Shown: positions 1 through 8,779, counted from the first letter of the stretch. The stretch: 64,000 bases of DNA from Porphyromonas uenonis DSM 23387 = JCM 13868 (GCF_000482365.1 NZ_AXVC01000025.1:4248-68247); one strand, 5' to 3'. Notes: generated by a model not told the origin, from the sequence alone. Made by a program: numbers and translations.

Positions 1-2
1 AT

Positions 3-497
3 GGCTTCTCTGTTATGGTCAAGACGGAAAGTTCCTCGCAGAACTTATTTGACCTATCGGTGAACCGCTTCTTCGTAAAGGGCGAGGGTAGTATTTACTA
101 CACCTACAACAACGGCAAGCTGGCAAATGATCCTAAGTTGGCTTGTCTGAACTTCTTCAATGCGTTAGAGCGCATTCCAAAAGTGATCGAATCTCACGAG
201 AAGGAGATAGCAAAGGTTTCAGCAAATAAGGAGGTCTACAATGCCATTGTCAATAGCTCGTGGAAGAAGGAGGAAGAACTACGTGCGCTCAAAGGGGAGG
301 CAGCCGAGCTGGATAGAAAGATTGCCCTCACACTCTCTCCGCCAGAGGAAGAAAAAGAAGAAATAGATAAAATGAAGCAAGGAGAGGATTTGTCCGATAA
401 CAATCATTCAGCCGGAGTAAAGGACGAGAGTCATCCTGCTCAAGACAAAGAAGAAGACTACCGGTCACAAAACTTCAGACCCAAGTGGAGACACTAA
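3..497 (+). CDS. C-terminal end of a large mobile-element helicase/DNA methylase (5'-truncated by the window edge)
   Basis: The reading frame is open from the first bases of the window, so the gene begins outside it; an internal ATG at 15 is not a convincing start. The visible 160 or so residues carry the segment FFVKGEGSIYYTYNNGKLA, then a Lys/Glu-rich helical stretch ending in AAELDRKIAL, and a hydrophilic tail. From memory this matches the C-terminal end of the very large SNF2-helicase/N6-methylase proteins of Bacteroides conjugative and mobilizable elements. The catalytic domains are not in view, so the activity is inferred from family resemblance only. It converges on the Abi gene at 599-1525. 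Confidence 0.6.
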   Translation, partial: GFSVMVKTESSSQNLFDLSVNRFFVKGEGSIYYTYNNGKLANDPKLACLNFFNALERIPKVIESHEKEIAKVSANKEVYNAIVNSSWKKEEELRALKGEAAELDRKIALTLSPPEEEKEEIDKMKQGEDLSDNNHSAGVKDESHPAQDKEEDYRSQNFRPKWRH

Positions 498-598
498 ACG
501 CATGTTTATTATCCAATGGAAGTAAAAAATCTTGCGTTTATTTTTTAGTAGACGTAAGCAAAGTACAAGAATACTGCGATTCATATTCCCGCACAAAA

Positions 599-1525
599 TT
601 ATCGCCAGATAGATTCCCTATTCCAATGGTCTGGAAAACCTATCTTATAAATAGGGATGTCCGGATTTTCCTCTATCAGTGAGATTATCTTTCTCTTATA
701 TGTATCTCCTGCATTGATAGCATTGCACAAGTATAACATGGAAGTAATGATTAGATATGGCTTCTTTTTGGAGAATTCCGATAAAGGATATTGTAGCCAA
801 ATGCCTCTTGGATTACTAATATCCATTGGACGTTTTACCATATTTCGACTCCATACTCTTGAATGATGGGCTACAATATTTCTCAAATATGAAATAGCTT
901 CTAACCAACTTGATAACTCATTATGCAGATTGAGCCCGAACTCATTAGCAATTTTCGCTTTCTCAGGAATTTGGTGGCTAAGATTCTTGTATAACTTTGA
1001 AAGCGTGCCAAAGGTAGCCACTTCAAAAATAACCCATGCATCAGGTTGCTGAGTAAGAGATACACATTTTCCACCTTTCCAAACACCATACTTTCGTTTA
1101 TACTCTTTTATGAAAACCTCACCACTACGAAGAAATTCAGTCATCAAATCTTCCAGATGTTGCCGATGAAGCAATTCGCTGACAAAGAGAGTATTGTCCA
1201 TATAAAACAGACCACCATAGGATTGAGACAGATGGTAAATCATCTTTGTTCGTAAGGCGATCTCTATTGTTTCAATGGCATCAAACAAGATAAGCCGTAA
1301 TTCTTTGTCAAAAGAATACCGTGCAATAACATCTTCAAAGCGAGAACCCGTTTGAAAAACATGGTTTTCTTTGTCTTTCTGCATATCCCACCAATACCCC
1401 TTCAAACGGTAGTAGCTGATATGACTTAAATGAAGATGGGCGAACTCCTCATCTTCTATAATCATGCCTCTATGCTTCAGTAAATCGATTTGTTCCTGAA
1501 TGGAGCGTGATTCTTTATTCGACAT
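599..1525 (-). CDS. Abi family protein (Abi_2, AbiD/AbiF-like) with HEPN RNase motif
   Basis: A 308-residue soluble protein. The N-terminus (SIQEQIDLLKHRGMIIEDEE, then SYYRLKGYWW) is the typical opening of the Abi_2 family, whose members give abortive infection against phages. Near residues 214-222 it has RNIVAHHSR, an R-x4-H signature of HEPN ribonucleases, so RNA cleavage is the likely activity. It has its own promoter (TACCTTTG on the minus strand at 1629-1636) and stands apart from the replication operon, as expected for a cargo gene. No antitoxin partner is visible beside it. The gene is clearly more AT-rich than the backbone genes after 6000, consistent with transfer. Confidence 0.85.
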   Translation of the reverse strand: MSNKESRSIQEQIDLLKHRGMIIEDEEFAHLHLSHISYYRLKGYWWDMQKDKENHVFQTGSRFEDVIARYSFDKELRLILFDAIETIEIALRTKMIYHLSQSYGGLFYMDNTLFVSELLHRQHLEDLMTEFLRSGEVFIKEYKRKYGVWKGGKCVSLTQQPDAWVIFEVATFGTLSKLYKNLSHQIPEKAKIANEFGLNLHNELSSWLEAISYLRNIVAHHSRVWSRNMVKRPMDISNPRGIWLQYPLSEFSKKKPYLIITSMLYLCNAINAGDTYKRKIISLIEENPDIPIYKIGFPDHWNRESIWR

Positions 1526-1628
1526 AGTATCTATAAAAAAAAAATGACTCGCCAGCAGATCTTACGGTATGCTAAGCGAGTACTGTTATATTTGAAGTGC
1601 AGGCAACCTGCGACTATCTTTCTGCTTG

Positions 1629-1660
1629 CAAAGGTAAGCAATTATTTTAATTCAACCAAA
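1629..1660 (-). promoter_or_regulatory. Bacteroidetes-type promoter of the Abi gene
   Basis: On the minus strand TTTG (1660-1657) is followed after 20 bases by TACCTTTG (1636-1629), which fits the -33 TTTG / -7 TAnnTTTG consensus of the Bacteroidetes primary sigma factor. It lies about 100 bases before the Abi start codon. Confidence 0.7.
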
Positions 1661-1678
1661 CGATCGGGAGAAACTATA

Positions 1679-1987
1679 TTACCAGTCATCTCGTTTTCGT
1701 AGCATCTCATCGATTTCTTCACGAAGGAATAGTAGGCGACCATTGGCTTTGAGGTAGGGAATCTTACCCGCCCATACCCAATTGTAGATGGTCTTTTGCT
1801 CAACCTTTAGCAATTTAGACACATCAATGATGTCAAGATACTCAGGCTTGAGCGGTGGCCGAACAGCAGCTTCTATGGCTTGCTCTCGTAATACCAGCAA
1901 CTGGTCTAGTTTTTCTTCCACGTTCGCTAGCTTATCAAACAGTCGCTTTTGCCAAGGATCTTCTGTAAGATAGTCTAAGTATGACAT
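1679..1987 (-). CDS. Helix-turn-helix (excisionase-like) DNA-binding protein
   Basis: About 102 residues. The start is taken at the ATG at 1987, giving [12 protein letters not shown]; this overlaps the end of the upstream primase gene by 13 bases, the usual translational coupling, whereas the longer frame would run deep into that gene. A short coiled-coil-like stretch ([16 protein letters not shown]) is followed by a MerR/excisionase-type HTH ([20 protein letters not shown], then [20 protein letters not shown]). Such proteins act in excision or replication control of Bacteroides mobile elements. It is the last gene of the minus-strand operon 4920-1679. Confidence 0.75.
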   Translation of the reverse strand: MSYLDYLTEDPWQKRLFDKLANVEEKLDQLLVLREQAIEAAVRPPLKPEYLDIIDVSKLLKVEQKTIYNWVWAGKIPYLKANGRLLFLREEIDEMLRKRDDW

Positions 1988-4059
1988 AGTTCTCCTTTTT
2001 GATAGTTCCCTGCAGTATCTTGTGACAAGATACGTTGCTCTCTCATATAAGCAATATACTTCTTTGCTGTGCGCTCTTTGACTCCCATCTCTCGCATTAA
2101 GACATCGCACAACTCTTGGTAAGAGAGACGGCGGTTGCTTTGAAAGGCTTCCATAACAATTGAGATCAATTCGTCTGTTTTTCGCTTCTCCTTATCCTCC
2201 TTAGACTTTTCACCACGATAGACATGCATCCCCAGCTCTTTATCCCATCCAAAGAGCATCATAGGAACATCTAAAGGGCTCCCATCTCTCACCTTCAAAG
2301 CCTTGACTACAGAGTATTCAGGATTGTCATCCTTCTCAATTGAAAGAATTCCTGCTGACTTACGCTGTAATTCTGAGCCTATGTGCCCACGAAGCTTGAT
2401 ACCGTTTGGAACAAAGTGTAATACACAAATGATGCAGGTGTTATAAATCCCCGCTAGTCTGTAAAGCTCATCTACGACAGCGATACTTTCGGTCTCATCG
2501 TTTGCAGAACGCACCAAGTCTGCAATCCCATCAATAACTACTAAGTGTATCCCTCCATGTTTATGACGAAACAAGTCCATGCTTTCACGAATAAGCTTCA
2601 ACCGATCCTTACGAGAAAGTGAGGCTAGATATAGAGAGTGGTAAAAGTCAGGAACAGTCTCTACATCGGCTCTCCGTAATGTCTTTCCCAAATTCTTGTA
2701 TAGTTGAGCCTCAGACTGCTCTGTGTCATAGTGCAAAACAGCCAAGGCTTTCGGATTGGGTGTTATTTCTAATCCTAATGTTCGCTCTGAATCTAACCTT
2801 TCAGCACATAATGTGCCTGCAAGGATAGAACCAATGTAATTACTCTTGCCCGTACCCTCTCCACCTGTAATGCAGAAAAGATTGTCCTGAGAGCCAAGAG
2901 GGACTCCATTGACTGAGACAACCGACTTAGAAACATCAGGAGGGTTGTCGTAATCAATCTCACAAGATTGCAATATCATCCTTGTTTCGCTGTATAGGCT
3001 GGAAAACATTCGCGCGAGAAGATCTCTTAAATCCTGCTGACTATGCCCTAGGGCAAAGTAGTCAGAGATGTCTTTCTCCGTTTTGATACCACTCAAAGGT
3101 AGTTGTAGTCTAAGCACTCCAAATTCAGAAAGCGCTTCCACCTGTTTTTGTGCCTCTCTGACCCCTGTTTCATCAGAGTCGTATAAGATGATGAGGTGTA
3201 AGAAGCGAAGTGAAAGACTTTCGATAATACCTCTTGGTATTTGTGCAGTCTCGCTATTGAAACAAATAGCATTGAAATGGTGTGCAGACAGAGAGAGGAC
3301 ATCTTTTTCTCCTCCCGTAATAAATAGTATATCTCCTTTATTAGGTAGTTGTGCTAGCCCAAATACATACTCTTCCGATTTTTCTCCACCATATAGAAAC
3401 CTCAGTTTACTATTCGGTCGATATATTTTGACGAAATCGTTGTGAGCGTAACAGAAAATGGGTTCTTTAGAAGAAGAGATGAGCTTAAAAGGTTTTCCCT
3501 CTCTACTCACCGATTCGTAGCAAGACAACGATTTGACGTGGTATTGCTCCAATGTTTCCAAGGAGATCCCATATTGCTCCCAAAAAGCAAGCTCCTTTTG
3601 CGTAAAGGGTCGCTCATAAACTCTGAACGATTTTTTGTTTGCTATGTATTCCACTTTATCCATCGATCCTGTACACCTCCTTTGACTCTGTTCAACGGAT
3701 TGCTTAGGGGAGGTGGAGCGAGCTACTTTCATGCTTGTGTCTCTTCTGTATTCAATAGAAATCTTTAGATTTAGATCCTGGATAATAGTCACTAGAACCT
3801 TCTTGAATTCAGATCGGACATCAAGCCCCAAAATTGTTGCAGCAAACCAGAAGCAATCACCTGAGTATGCTTCATTTCCAAAGTCTTTCATTCGATATGA
3901 GTCTGACTTTGGATCAAAATAGATATTACAAGATGCTCGTTTGTCATCATAGAGAGGATTACGAAAGTTCCGCTTGGGAACAAAGTCAATTGGCATATAG
4001 AAGTAGAAAACCTCTAATCCTCGATTGGTCAACTGCAGGACTTCTTCTTTCAGTGTCAT
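1975..4059 (-). CDS. Toprim primase / RepA-type AAA ATPase of a mobile element
   Basis: A 694-residue replication protein. An N-terminal domain (to about residue 120) resembles primase-type nucleic-acid binding modules. A Toprim domain lies near residues 240-300, with FITGGEKDV and ILYDSDETG as the acidic metal-binding motifs. A RecA/RepA-type ATPase begins near residue 397 with the Walker A motif GGEGTGKSN, with [11 protein letters not shown] as a likely Walker B strand. A C-terminal winged-helix-like segment ([14 protein letters not shown]) may bind DNA. It probably primes and unwinds the element for its own replication. It overlaps the upstream HTH gene by 4 bases (ATGA) and the downstream one by 13, so the three genes are one transcription unit. 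Confidence 0.8.
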   Translation of the reverse strand: MTLKEEVLQLTNRGLEVFYFYMPIDFVPKRNFRNPLYDDKRASCNIYFDPKSDSYRMKDFGNEAYSGDCFWFAATILGLDVRSEFKKVLVTIIQDLNLKISIEYRRDTSMKVARSTSPKQSVEQSQRRCTGSMDKVEYIANKKSFRVYERPFTQKELAFWEQYGISLETLEQYHVKSLSCYESVSREGKPFKLISSSKEPIFCYAHNDFVKIYRPNSKLRFLYGGEKSEEYVFGLAQLPNKGDILFITGGEKDVLSLSAHHFNAICFNSETAQIPRGIIESLSLRFLHLIILYDSDETGVREAQKQVEALSEFGVLRLQLPLSGIKTEKDISDYFALGHSQQDLRDLLARMFSSLYSETRMILQSCEIDYDNPPDVSKSVVSVNGVPLGSQDNLFCITGGEGTGKSNYIGSILAGTLCAERLDSERTLGLEITPNPKALAVLHYDTEQSEAQLYKNLGKTLRRADVETVPDFYHSLYLASLSRKDRLKLIRESMDLFRHKHGGIHLVVIDGIADLVRSANDETESIAVVDELYRLAGIYNTCIICVLHFVPNGIKLRGHIGSELQRKSAGILSIEKDDNPEYSVVKALKVRDGSPLDVPMMLFGWDKELGMHVYRGEKSKEDKEKRKTDELISIVMEAFQSNRRLSYQELCDVLMREMGVKERTAKKYIAYMREQRILSQDTAGNYQKGELCHT

Positions 4060-4451
4060 AGCTCTTCAAAAAGATTTTGTGCATCTTCCCCCAAATAACC
4101 TTTTAGTATGCCATCTTTGTAAGCATTCAACCGTTGCAATGCTTCTATGCGTCTAAATCCTTTGAACGTAGCACGTCCTGATTTTACAGCTATATATAGA
4201 CCCTTAAAAGGATAAAGGACATGATTGCAGGATACATAGCGATATGGAACAGCATTGGCATCTCGCCATCGAGCAAGAGAAGCTTTTGATATTCCTAATA
4301 AACGCATAACGTCTGATGAATTTAGCTCGATCTTTTCCTCAAGGACGCTATACTCTCTTTTGAGTTCTTTGATGAAGTCTGCGACTTGGCGTACTTCCTC
4401 TCGAAGACCTTGAATTTCATCGAGGAGTGTGCTAGGGTTGTACGTCTCCAT
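4056..4451 (-). CDS. Helix-turn-helix protein of the element's replication operon
   Basis: 131 residues. An N-terminal coiled-coil-like segment (LDEIQGLREEVRQVADFIKE) precedes an HTH (LNSSDVMRLLGISKASLARW) and a basic C-terminus. This design, short coiled coil then excisionase-like HTH, recurs in Bacteroides integrative elements beside primase genes. The stop region overlaps the primase ATG (ATGA), and its own start lies inside the end of the upstream gene, so translation is coupled across three genes. A role in control of replication or excision is inferred from context only. Confidence 0.65.
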   Translation of the reverse strand: METYNPSTLLDEIQGLREEVRQVADFIKELKREYSVLEEKIELNSSDVMRLLGISKASLARWRDANAVPYRYVSCNHVLYPFKGLYIAVKSGRATFKGFRRIEALQRLNAYKDGILKGYLGEDAQNLFEEL

Positions 4452-4920
4452 AGGATTCTGCCAATGTTTGAAAGGTTTCAGCTAGAAGTGGAAGTAGCTT
4501 TTTCAGTAGCTCATGTTCGGTTTCTTTCAGAAAGATCTCAATGAGACGTTTAATATTGGATAATGTGTCATCTATTTCCAGCGGGTGAAAATGGCGAAGA
4601 ATACGTAGTAAGTCCTCTTTCTGCACCATAAGACATTGATTCCCATGGTGAGTTTGCACAGAGGCGAAAGATTCAACCGCGCCTAACGGCAAATGCAGAA
4701 TGAGCGTATCCATACCAAAAGCTTCAGCACATCTTTGATAAGTACTGAGGCGAATGTCTCTTTGGAACTTGCAAGTCTTTACAAAGTTCGAGTAGTCTAA
4801 TCCGCTATCATATGCTATTTGCTTGACATTGTCACACGAAGCCAACATCATATCTAATGTTGGACAAATGACATACAATCGTCTATCTCTTGCGGGCTTA
4901 ACGGGTCGATTTTTGTTCAT
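4432..4920 (-). CDS. Hypothetical protein, first gene of the element's replication operon
   Basis: 162 residues, not recognised with certainty. The basic start (MNKNRPVKPARDRRLYVICP) is followed by a region that could be a divergent HTH (VKQIAYDSGLDYSNFVKTCK, then a helix with RCAEAFGMD), reminiscent of lambda-repressor-like folds. The C-terminal third is leucine-rich and helical. It overlaps the next gene by 20 bases and heads the operon that ends at 1679. The most economical guess is a regulator of the operon, but the sequence does not prove it. Confidence 0.6.
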   Translation of the reverse strand: MNKNRPVKPARDRRLYVICPTLDMMLASCDNVKQIAYDSGLDYSNFVKTCKFQRDIRLSTYQRCAEAFGMDTLILHLPLGAVESFASVQTHHGNQCLMVQKEDLLRILRHFHPLEIDDTLSNIKRLIEIFLKETEHELLKKLLPLLAETFQTLAESYGDVQP

Positions 4921-5146
4921 GTTTCTTCTACTGTTGAATTATCATCTGCAAAGATCCTATTCAAAGCCCTTTATAGACGAATATCTAAACACCATTCATT
5001 GGTAATATTCTACCAGTGTATGTTCATCAACACACTTCTCTGCATAGCGATAGCACTTCATAGATCTTTTGGGCATACCCCCTCATTGTTTTAGGGGACG
5101 TCATAATGAGATAAGCTGAAGTGAGTAGCATCTCATATAATGACCG

Positions 5147-5199
5147 CCAGTGCACGGTGCAAGCCTTATCTATATATAAGGGCTTGCACCGTGCACTGG
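5147..5199. repeat. Perfect 19-bp inverted repeat near the element end
   Basis: CCAGTGCACGGTGCAAGCC (5147-5165) is matched exactly by its reverse complement at 5181-5199, with a 15-base AT-rich spacer that itself nearly continues the pairing. Two weaker inverted repeats lie just left of it (CCCCT/AGGGG at 5079-5097, and CATAATGAGAT against ATCTCATATAATG at 5102-5142). It sits between the replication operon and the presumed attachment site. It could be a terminator, a recombinase or excisionase site, or an origin. Confidence 0.6.
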
Positions 5200-5264
5200 A
5201 ATTGTAGCCAAGAAACTTAGAGTAATTTTATTCCCAGATATTTGGAGGTTGTTCTACTTATTCG

Positions 5265-5272
5265 TACCTTTG
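5265..5272 (+). promoter_or_regulatory. Promoter-like TACCTTTG box reading toward the attachment site
   Basis: TTCGTACCTTTG (5261-5272) has the same extended form as the promoters of several backbone genes in this window. No clear reading frame follows it. A transcript starting here would run through the presumed att site into the terminator at 5453-5484, about 200 nt, so it could make a small RNA; this is inference. Confidence 0.4.
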
Positions 5273-5419
5273 AACCCGAGAAATGCAAGCGAGCAAATCT
5301 CACAGCAATAGCTATGAGTATTCTCAAAATACTCTCCTATGGCTACAATTTGGCTACAATTAAATCTTAGAGGAATATAAACAGCTACGATATAAGGAGT
5401 TAGAAGGTTTGGTTTACAA

Positions 5420-5432
5420 CCCTCCCTCTCCG
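5420..5432 (+). other. Probable attachment site: duplicated 3' end of a tRNA-Ser gene
   Basis: CCCTCCCTCTCCG can be read as the T-stem 3' strand, the acceptor 3' strand and the discriminator base of a bacterial tRNA-Ser, but no tRNA body precedes it: the upstream 80 bases do not fold as one. AT-rich mobile-element sequence lies to its left, and a hairpin terminator followed by backbone sequence to its right. This is the expected look of the distal att site of an element integrated in a tRNA 3' end, with the intact tRNA at the other end outside the window. Confidence 0.45.
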
Positions 5433-5452
5433 CAACAGATAGCAGGGTGCAA

Positions 5453-5484
5453 GTCACAAGTGATTTGCACCCTGTTTCTGTATC
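5453..5484 (+). terminator. Hairpin terminator, probably of the original tRNA-Ser transcript
   Basis: CAGGGTGCAA (5453-5462) pairs with TTGCACCCTG (5475-5484), and the stem continues inward through TCAC/GTGA, leaving a tight loop. TTTCTGT follows. It lies 20 bases after the tRNA-like 3' end, the usual spacing for a tRNA terminator. Confidence 0.6.
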
Positions 5485-5509
5485 CAAACTCCGCTCTCTA
5501 ATCTCCCCC

Positions 5510-5824
5510 CCCTAGGAATTTGCCAAATTCCTCCGTAGATATTTCTGATTTGCTACCTAGGAAATGGGCAAATTCTTCGGACTTATCGTTTGATTCTTCC
5601 GAAGTTTCATTTGATTCCTCCGAAGAATTTTTTATTTCCTACCTAGGAATTTGCCCAATTCCTAGGTAGCTATTTGGCAAATTCCTAGGTAGGAATTCCA
5701 TTCTTCGGGAGAAAGGTGTAATCAGAGAGGTCCCGTAGCCACTCTGTAGCGATACTCGAACCGTGCATTCTTAGCTATCGTCATGTGTAGCTTCTAGACG
5801 ACTGGTTATAATGCGTCAGCCCTG
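5510..5824 (+). mobile_element. Family A MITE-like element, copy A1 (left end missing)
   Basis: Non-coding, built of CCTAGGAATT and TTCGGA/TCCGAA palindromes, two copies of a 21-bp unit (around 5591-5630) and a right-hand segment of about 120 bp ending in the terminal repeat TTATAATGCGTCAGCCCTG (5806-5824). The left terminal repeat and roughly 40 bp present in the full copy at 55985-56339 are absent. It lies immediately before the rplY promoter. Confidence 0.7.
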
Positions 5825-5865
5825 GTATGAGGACGGGTGAGGGGTGTTGTTCTCTAGAAAAGTTG

Positions 5866-5873
5866 TACCTTTG
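5866..5873 (+). promoter_or_regulatory. Promoter of rplY
   Basis: TACCTTTG at 5866-5873, with TTG at 5847-5849 as a possible -33 element (short spacing). It leaves a 5' leader of about 180 nt before rplY. Confidence 0.55.
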
Positions 5874-6007
5874 CGGACGGTTTTCCTATGAATCCAATTG
5901 TACACCCCGCTCTCGTGTGAGGGGGGCTCTTTGGTCTCTAGCTGAGCTGGCGCGTGTCTGGCGTTGTCGTCTAGGTACGCTACGTATGGGCTCTGGCAGA
6001 GTGCCAC

Positions 6008-6048
6008 AGTGTAATGGGAGATTAGCAAGACTAATTTTGAGTAACACT
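6008..6048 (+). promoter_or_regulatory. Nested hairpin in the rplY leader
   Basis: AGTGT (6008-6012) can pair with ACACT (6044-6048), enclosing ATTAG (6021-6025) paired with CTAAT (6031-6035). The structure ends 14 bases before the rplY start codon, so it could affect ribosome access. The stems are short and could be chance. Confidence 0.3.
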
Positions 6049-6062
6049 AACTAATTGTACTA

Positions 6063-6692
6063 ATGAAGCATTTTAAGCTCAGCGCCACCGTGCGCAAGGC
6101 CGACCAGCTCGGCAAGAAAGCTACCAAGGCTCTCCGTCGTGAGGACCTCGTACCTGTAGTCCTCTATGGGGGTAGCGAGACACAGCATCTCGTCGTCAAG
6201 GCTGACGACCTCAACAAGCTGATCTACACTCCTGAGATCCATCTCATCGAGCTAGACGTAGAGGGTAAGCAGTATAAGGCTATACTGAAGGATGTACAGT
6301 TTCACCCAGTGAGTGACAAGACACTCCACGCAGACCTCTACGAGGTGAACGAGGAGAAGCCTATCGTCATGAACGTCCCAGTCATCCTCGAGGGTCACGC
6401 TGTCGGTGTGAAAGCTGGTGGTAAGCTGGTTCGTGAGAAGCGCACACTACGTGTACGCGCTGTCTACGACAAGATCCCTGAAAATCTAGTGATCGACGTC
6501 AATAACCTCAAGCTGGGCAAGACGATCCAGGTACACGAGCTCTCCTTCGAGGGTCTCGAGCTGGTCGACGCTCCACAGGCTGTCGTTTGTGGTGTCAAGC
6601 TGACACGTGTAGCACGTGGTAAGGATGTTGCAGCTGACTCTGAGGAGGCTGCAGGCGAGGAGCACAGTGACTCCGAGGAGAGCCACGAGTAG
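6063..6692 (+). CDS. rplY: 50S ribosomal protein L25 (CTC family)
   Basis: 209 residues, the long L25/CTC form common in Bacteroidetes. The N-terminal L25 domain binds 5S rRNA (MKHFKLSATVRK, DLVPVVLYGG, PEIHLIELDVEGK), followed by the TL5-type beta domain (VPVILEGHAVGVKAGGKLVR) and an acidic Ser/Glu-rich tail (about residues 190-209) typical of family members. It is monocistronic, with its own promoter at 5866, a long leader, and a strong terminator at 6743-6781. The codon pattern is that of a highly expressed backbone gene, in contrast to the AT-rich element to the left. Confidence 0.95.
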   Translation: MKHFKLSATVRKADQLGKKATKALRREDLVPVVLYGGSETQHLVVKADDLNKLIYTPEIHLIELDVEGKQYKAILKDVQFHPVSDKTLHADLYEVNEEKPIVMNVPVILEGHAVGVKAGGKLVREKRTLRVRAVYDKIPENLVIDVNNLKLGKTIQVHELSFEGLELVDAPQAVVCGVKLTRVARGKDVAADSEEAAGEEHSDSEESHE

Positions 6693-6742
6693 TCACTGTC
6701 TAGCTATACGCGACTTAGCGTATATTGTCTAGAGTCATACGA

Positions 6743-6785
6743 GGAGAGCCTACAGTCCCTCATGCGGGGTGTAGGCTCTCCTTTA
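6743..6785 (+). terminator. Terminator after rplY
   Basis: GGAGAGCCTACA (6743-6754) pairs with TGTAGGCTCTCC (6770-6781); the loop continues pairing through CCC/GGG, and TTTAT follows. A canonical rho-independent terminator. Confidence 0.8.
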
Positions 6786-6912
6786 TATTCCTATCTATTT
6801 GTGAGGTTGCGACACTGAGGGTTTTCGGGTGTATGGTACCTATATGATACTTTTTCACTACCTTAGTAGACCGTATACGACTACTCACTTCGAATAAACA
6901 GAAGATTATCTT

Positions 6913-7746
6913 ATGAATCGCGAGCAAATCATAGAACAAATACGGGCCAAGCGGAGCTATCTCTGCGTAGGTCTTGATCCAGATATACAGAAGTTGCCTC
7001 CCCATCTGCTGAAGGGGGATAATCCTATCCTAGACTTTAACAAGGCGATCATCGATGCTACGGCACAGTATGCGATAGCTTTCAAGCTCAACTTGGCTTT
7101 CTATGAGACGCTTGGGGCTTTTGGTATGCAGGTCTTCGGCGATACGGTGGACTACATACGTCAGCACTACCCCGAGCAGCTGATCATTGCTGATGCTAAG
7201 CGGGGGGACATAGGCAATACAAGCAAGATGTATGCACGGGCCTTCTATGAAAACTTTAAGGTGGATGCGCTCACCGTGGCTCCCTATATGGGAAGCGACA
7301 GTGTGCTACCATTCCTTGAGTATAGCGACAAGTGGGTCATCCTACTCGCCTTGACGAGCAATCAGGGTGCGCAGGACTTTCAGATGCTCCATACGGGTGA
7401 GGAGACTTGTCTCTTCGAGCAGGTGCTCCAGACGGCTCTGAGCTGGGAGGGCGCTGACCATATCATGTTTGTCGTGGGCGCTACGCAGAGCAATCTGATG
7501 GAGCGTGTGCGTGCGGTGGCTCCCAATGCCTTCCTCCTCGTGCCAGGTGTAGGCGCTCAGGGTGGTAGTCTGGAGGCGGTCGCTGAGCATGCGATGACGA
7601 GCGACTGCGGGCTGATCGTCAATAGTTCGCGTGGTATCATCTATGCGGGCAATGACGAGCGCTTTGCCTCGGCTGCTGCGCAAGCCGCCTCTGATCTAGC
7701 ACGTCAGATGGAGCGGACATTGATCGACAAGGGTATCATAGACTAA
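6913..7746 (+). CDS. pyrF: Orotidine 5'-phosphate decarboxylase
   Basis: 277 residues, the longer type 2 OMP decarboxylase that makes UMP from OMP, the last step of pyrimidine synthesis. Visible motifs are SYLCVGLDPD near the N-terminus, AFKLNLAFYE, the catalytic LIIADAKRGDIGNT segment (the Asp-Lys-Asp type active site), and the phosphate-binding end LLVPGVGAQGG with NSSRGIIYA. It heads a tight plus-strand operon, with only four bases separating it from lpxD. pyrE, the preceding pathway enzyme, is at the far end of the window (61807). Confidence 0.96.
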   Translation: MNREQIIEQIRAKRSYLCVGLDPDIQKLPPHLLKGDNPILDFNKAIIDATAQYAIAFKLNLAFYETLGAFGMQVFGDTVDYIRQHYPEQLIIADAKRGDIGNTSKMYARAFYENFKVDALTVAPYMGSDSVLPFLEYSDKWVILLALTSNQGAQDFQMLHTGEETCLFEQVLQTALSWEGADHIMFVVGATQSNLMERVRAVAPNAFLLVPGVGAQGGSLEAVAEHAMTSDCGLIVNSSRGIIYAGNDERFASAAAQAASDLARQMERTLIDKGIID

Positions 7747-7750
7747 TAAG

Positions 7751-8779
7751 ATGTACACAGTTGCAGACATTGCTAAGCTAATCGGAGGTACCCTCGAGGG
7801 CGACGGTACGGCTCAGCTACAAGGCTTCGCAGGTATTGAGCAGGCGAAGGCGGGTGACTTGAGCTTTCTCGCCAACATGAAGTACGAGCCCTACCTCTAC
7901 ACGACACACGCCTCGGCGGTACTCGTCGACGAGAAGTTTACTCCGACACAGCCTTGCCCTACGACTTTGATCCGTGTGGCAAACCCTTACGAGACGCTCT
8001 CGCAGCTGATGCGGCTCTACGTCTCTCAGCAGGAGCCGCACTGGACGGGTGTCCATCCGACGGCTATCGTGGACCCCTCTGTGGAGATCCCCAAGGAGTG
8101 CATCATCGGCCCGTACGCTTGCATCGAAGCGGATGTCAAGCTGGGCGAGCAGGTCGTCATATCGGCACACTGCGTCATCGGGGCCAACTGCTCTATCGGT
8201 GACCACACGACGCTACATCCACGGGTTACGCTTTACTCGGACAGCGTCATCGGGCATCATTGTCGCATTCATGCGGGCACGGTGATCGGTGCCGATGGCT
8301 TTGGCTTTGCCCCTACGGAGCACGGCTATGACAAGATCCCGCAGATAGGACACGTGGAGATAGGAGACAATGTGGAGATAGGAGCGAATAGCTGCATAGA
8401 TCGTGCTACGATGGGCGTGACGCGCATAGCATCGGGTGTCAAGATCGACAACCTCGTACAGATCGCGCACAACTGTACGGTCGACGAGCACACGGTCATC
8501 GCAGCTCAGGCGGGACTAGCTGGCTCGGCACACATCAAGGAGTGGTGTCAGCTGGGCGGTCAGGTGGGCATCGCGGGTCACCTCACGGTGGGCGACCATT
8601 CGCAGCTCGGCGGCCAGACAGGCGTGCTGGGCAATCTTCAGCCACACAGCGTCGTGATGGGAGCTCCCGCCATGCCTGTGGGCAAAGCTTTGCGTGCCTT
8701 TGCCATGCTTCCCAAGCTTCCTGAGCTGATGCGTCGTGTAGACAAGCTCGAAGAGCAATCTTCCTCGGAAACTAAATAG
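7751..8779 (+). CDS. lpxD: UDP-3-O-acylglucosamine N-acyltransferase
   Basis: 342 residues. LpxD adds the second hydroxyacyl chain to UDP-3-O-acyl-GlcN in lipid A synthesis. The N-terminal uridine-binding domain (to about residue 100) is followed by a long left-handed beta helix of hexapeptide repeats (IIGPYACIEADVKLGEQVVI and similar). The catalytic segment contains VQIAHNCTVDEHTVIAAQAG, with the active His in the AHN position. It is the second gene of the pyrF-lpx operon. Confidence 0.95.
   Translation: MYTVADIAKLIGGTLEGDGTAQLQGFAGIEQAKAGDLSFLANMKYEPYLYTTHASAVLVDEKFTPTQPCPTTLIRVANPYETLSQLMRLYVSQQEPHWTGVHPTAIVDPSVEIPKECIIGPYACIEADVKLGEQVVISAHCVIGANCSIGDHTTLHPRVTLYSDSVIGHHCRIHAGTVIGADGFGFAPTEHGYDKIPQIGHVEIGDNVEIGANSCIDRATMGVTRIASGVKIDNLVQIAHNCTVDEHTVIAAQAGLAGSAHIKEWCQLGGQVGIAGHLTVGDHSQLGGQTGVLGNLQPHSVVMGAPAMPVGKALRAFAMLPKLPELMRRVDKLEEQSSSETK

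Noticed and set aside
1988-2110. Longer form of the HTH protein starting at 2110
   Set aside because: The extra 41 residues lie wholly within the primase gene and have no family likeness; the ATG at 1987 fits translational coupling.
5340-5432. A complete tRNA ending at 5432
   Set aside because: Only the 3' end matches tRNA-Ser. The preceding bases do not supply a matching acceptor 5' strand, D arm or anticodon arm, so it is scored as an att remnant.
5827-6054. Small frames on both strands in the rplY leader
   Set aside because: Low-complexity and shifted by the adjacent repeat; the region is better read as a 5' untranslated leader.
7817-8491. Several 60-130 codon frames antisense to lpxD
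   Set aside because: Typical shadows of a GC-rich gene on the other strand, with no start signals or domain features.
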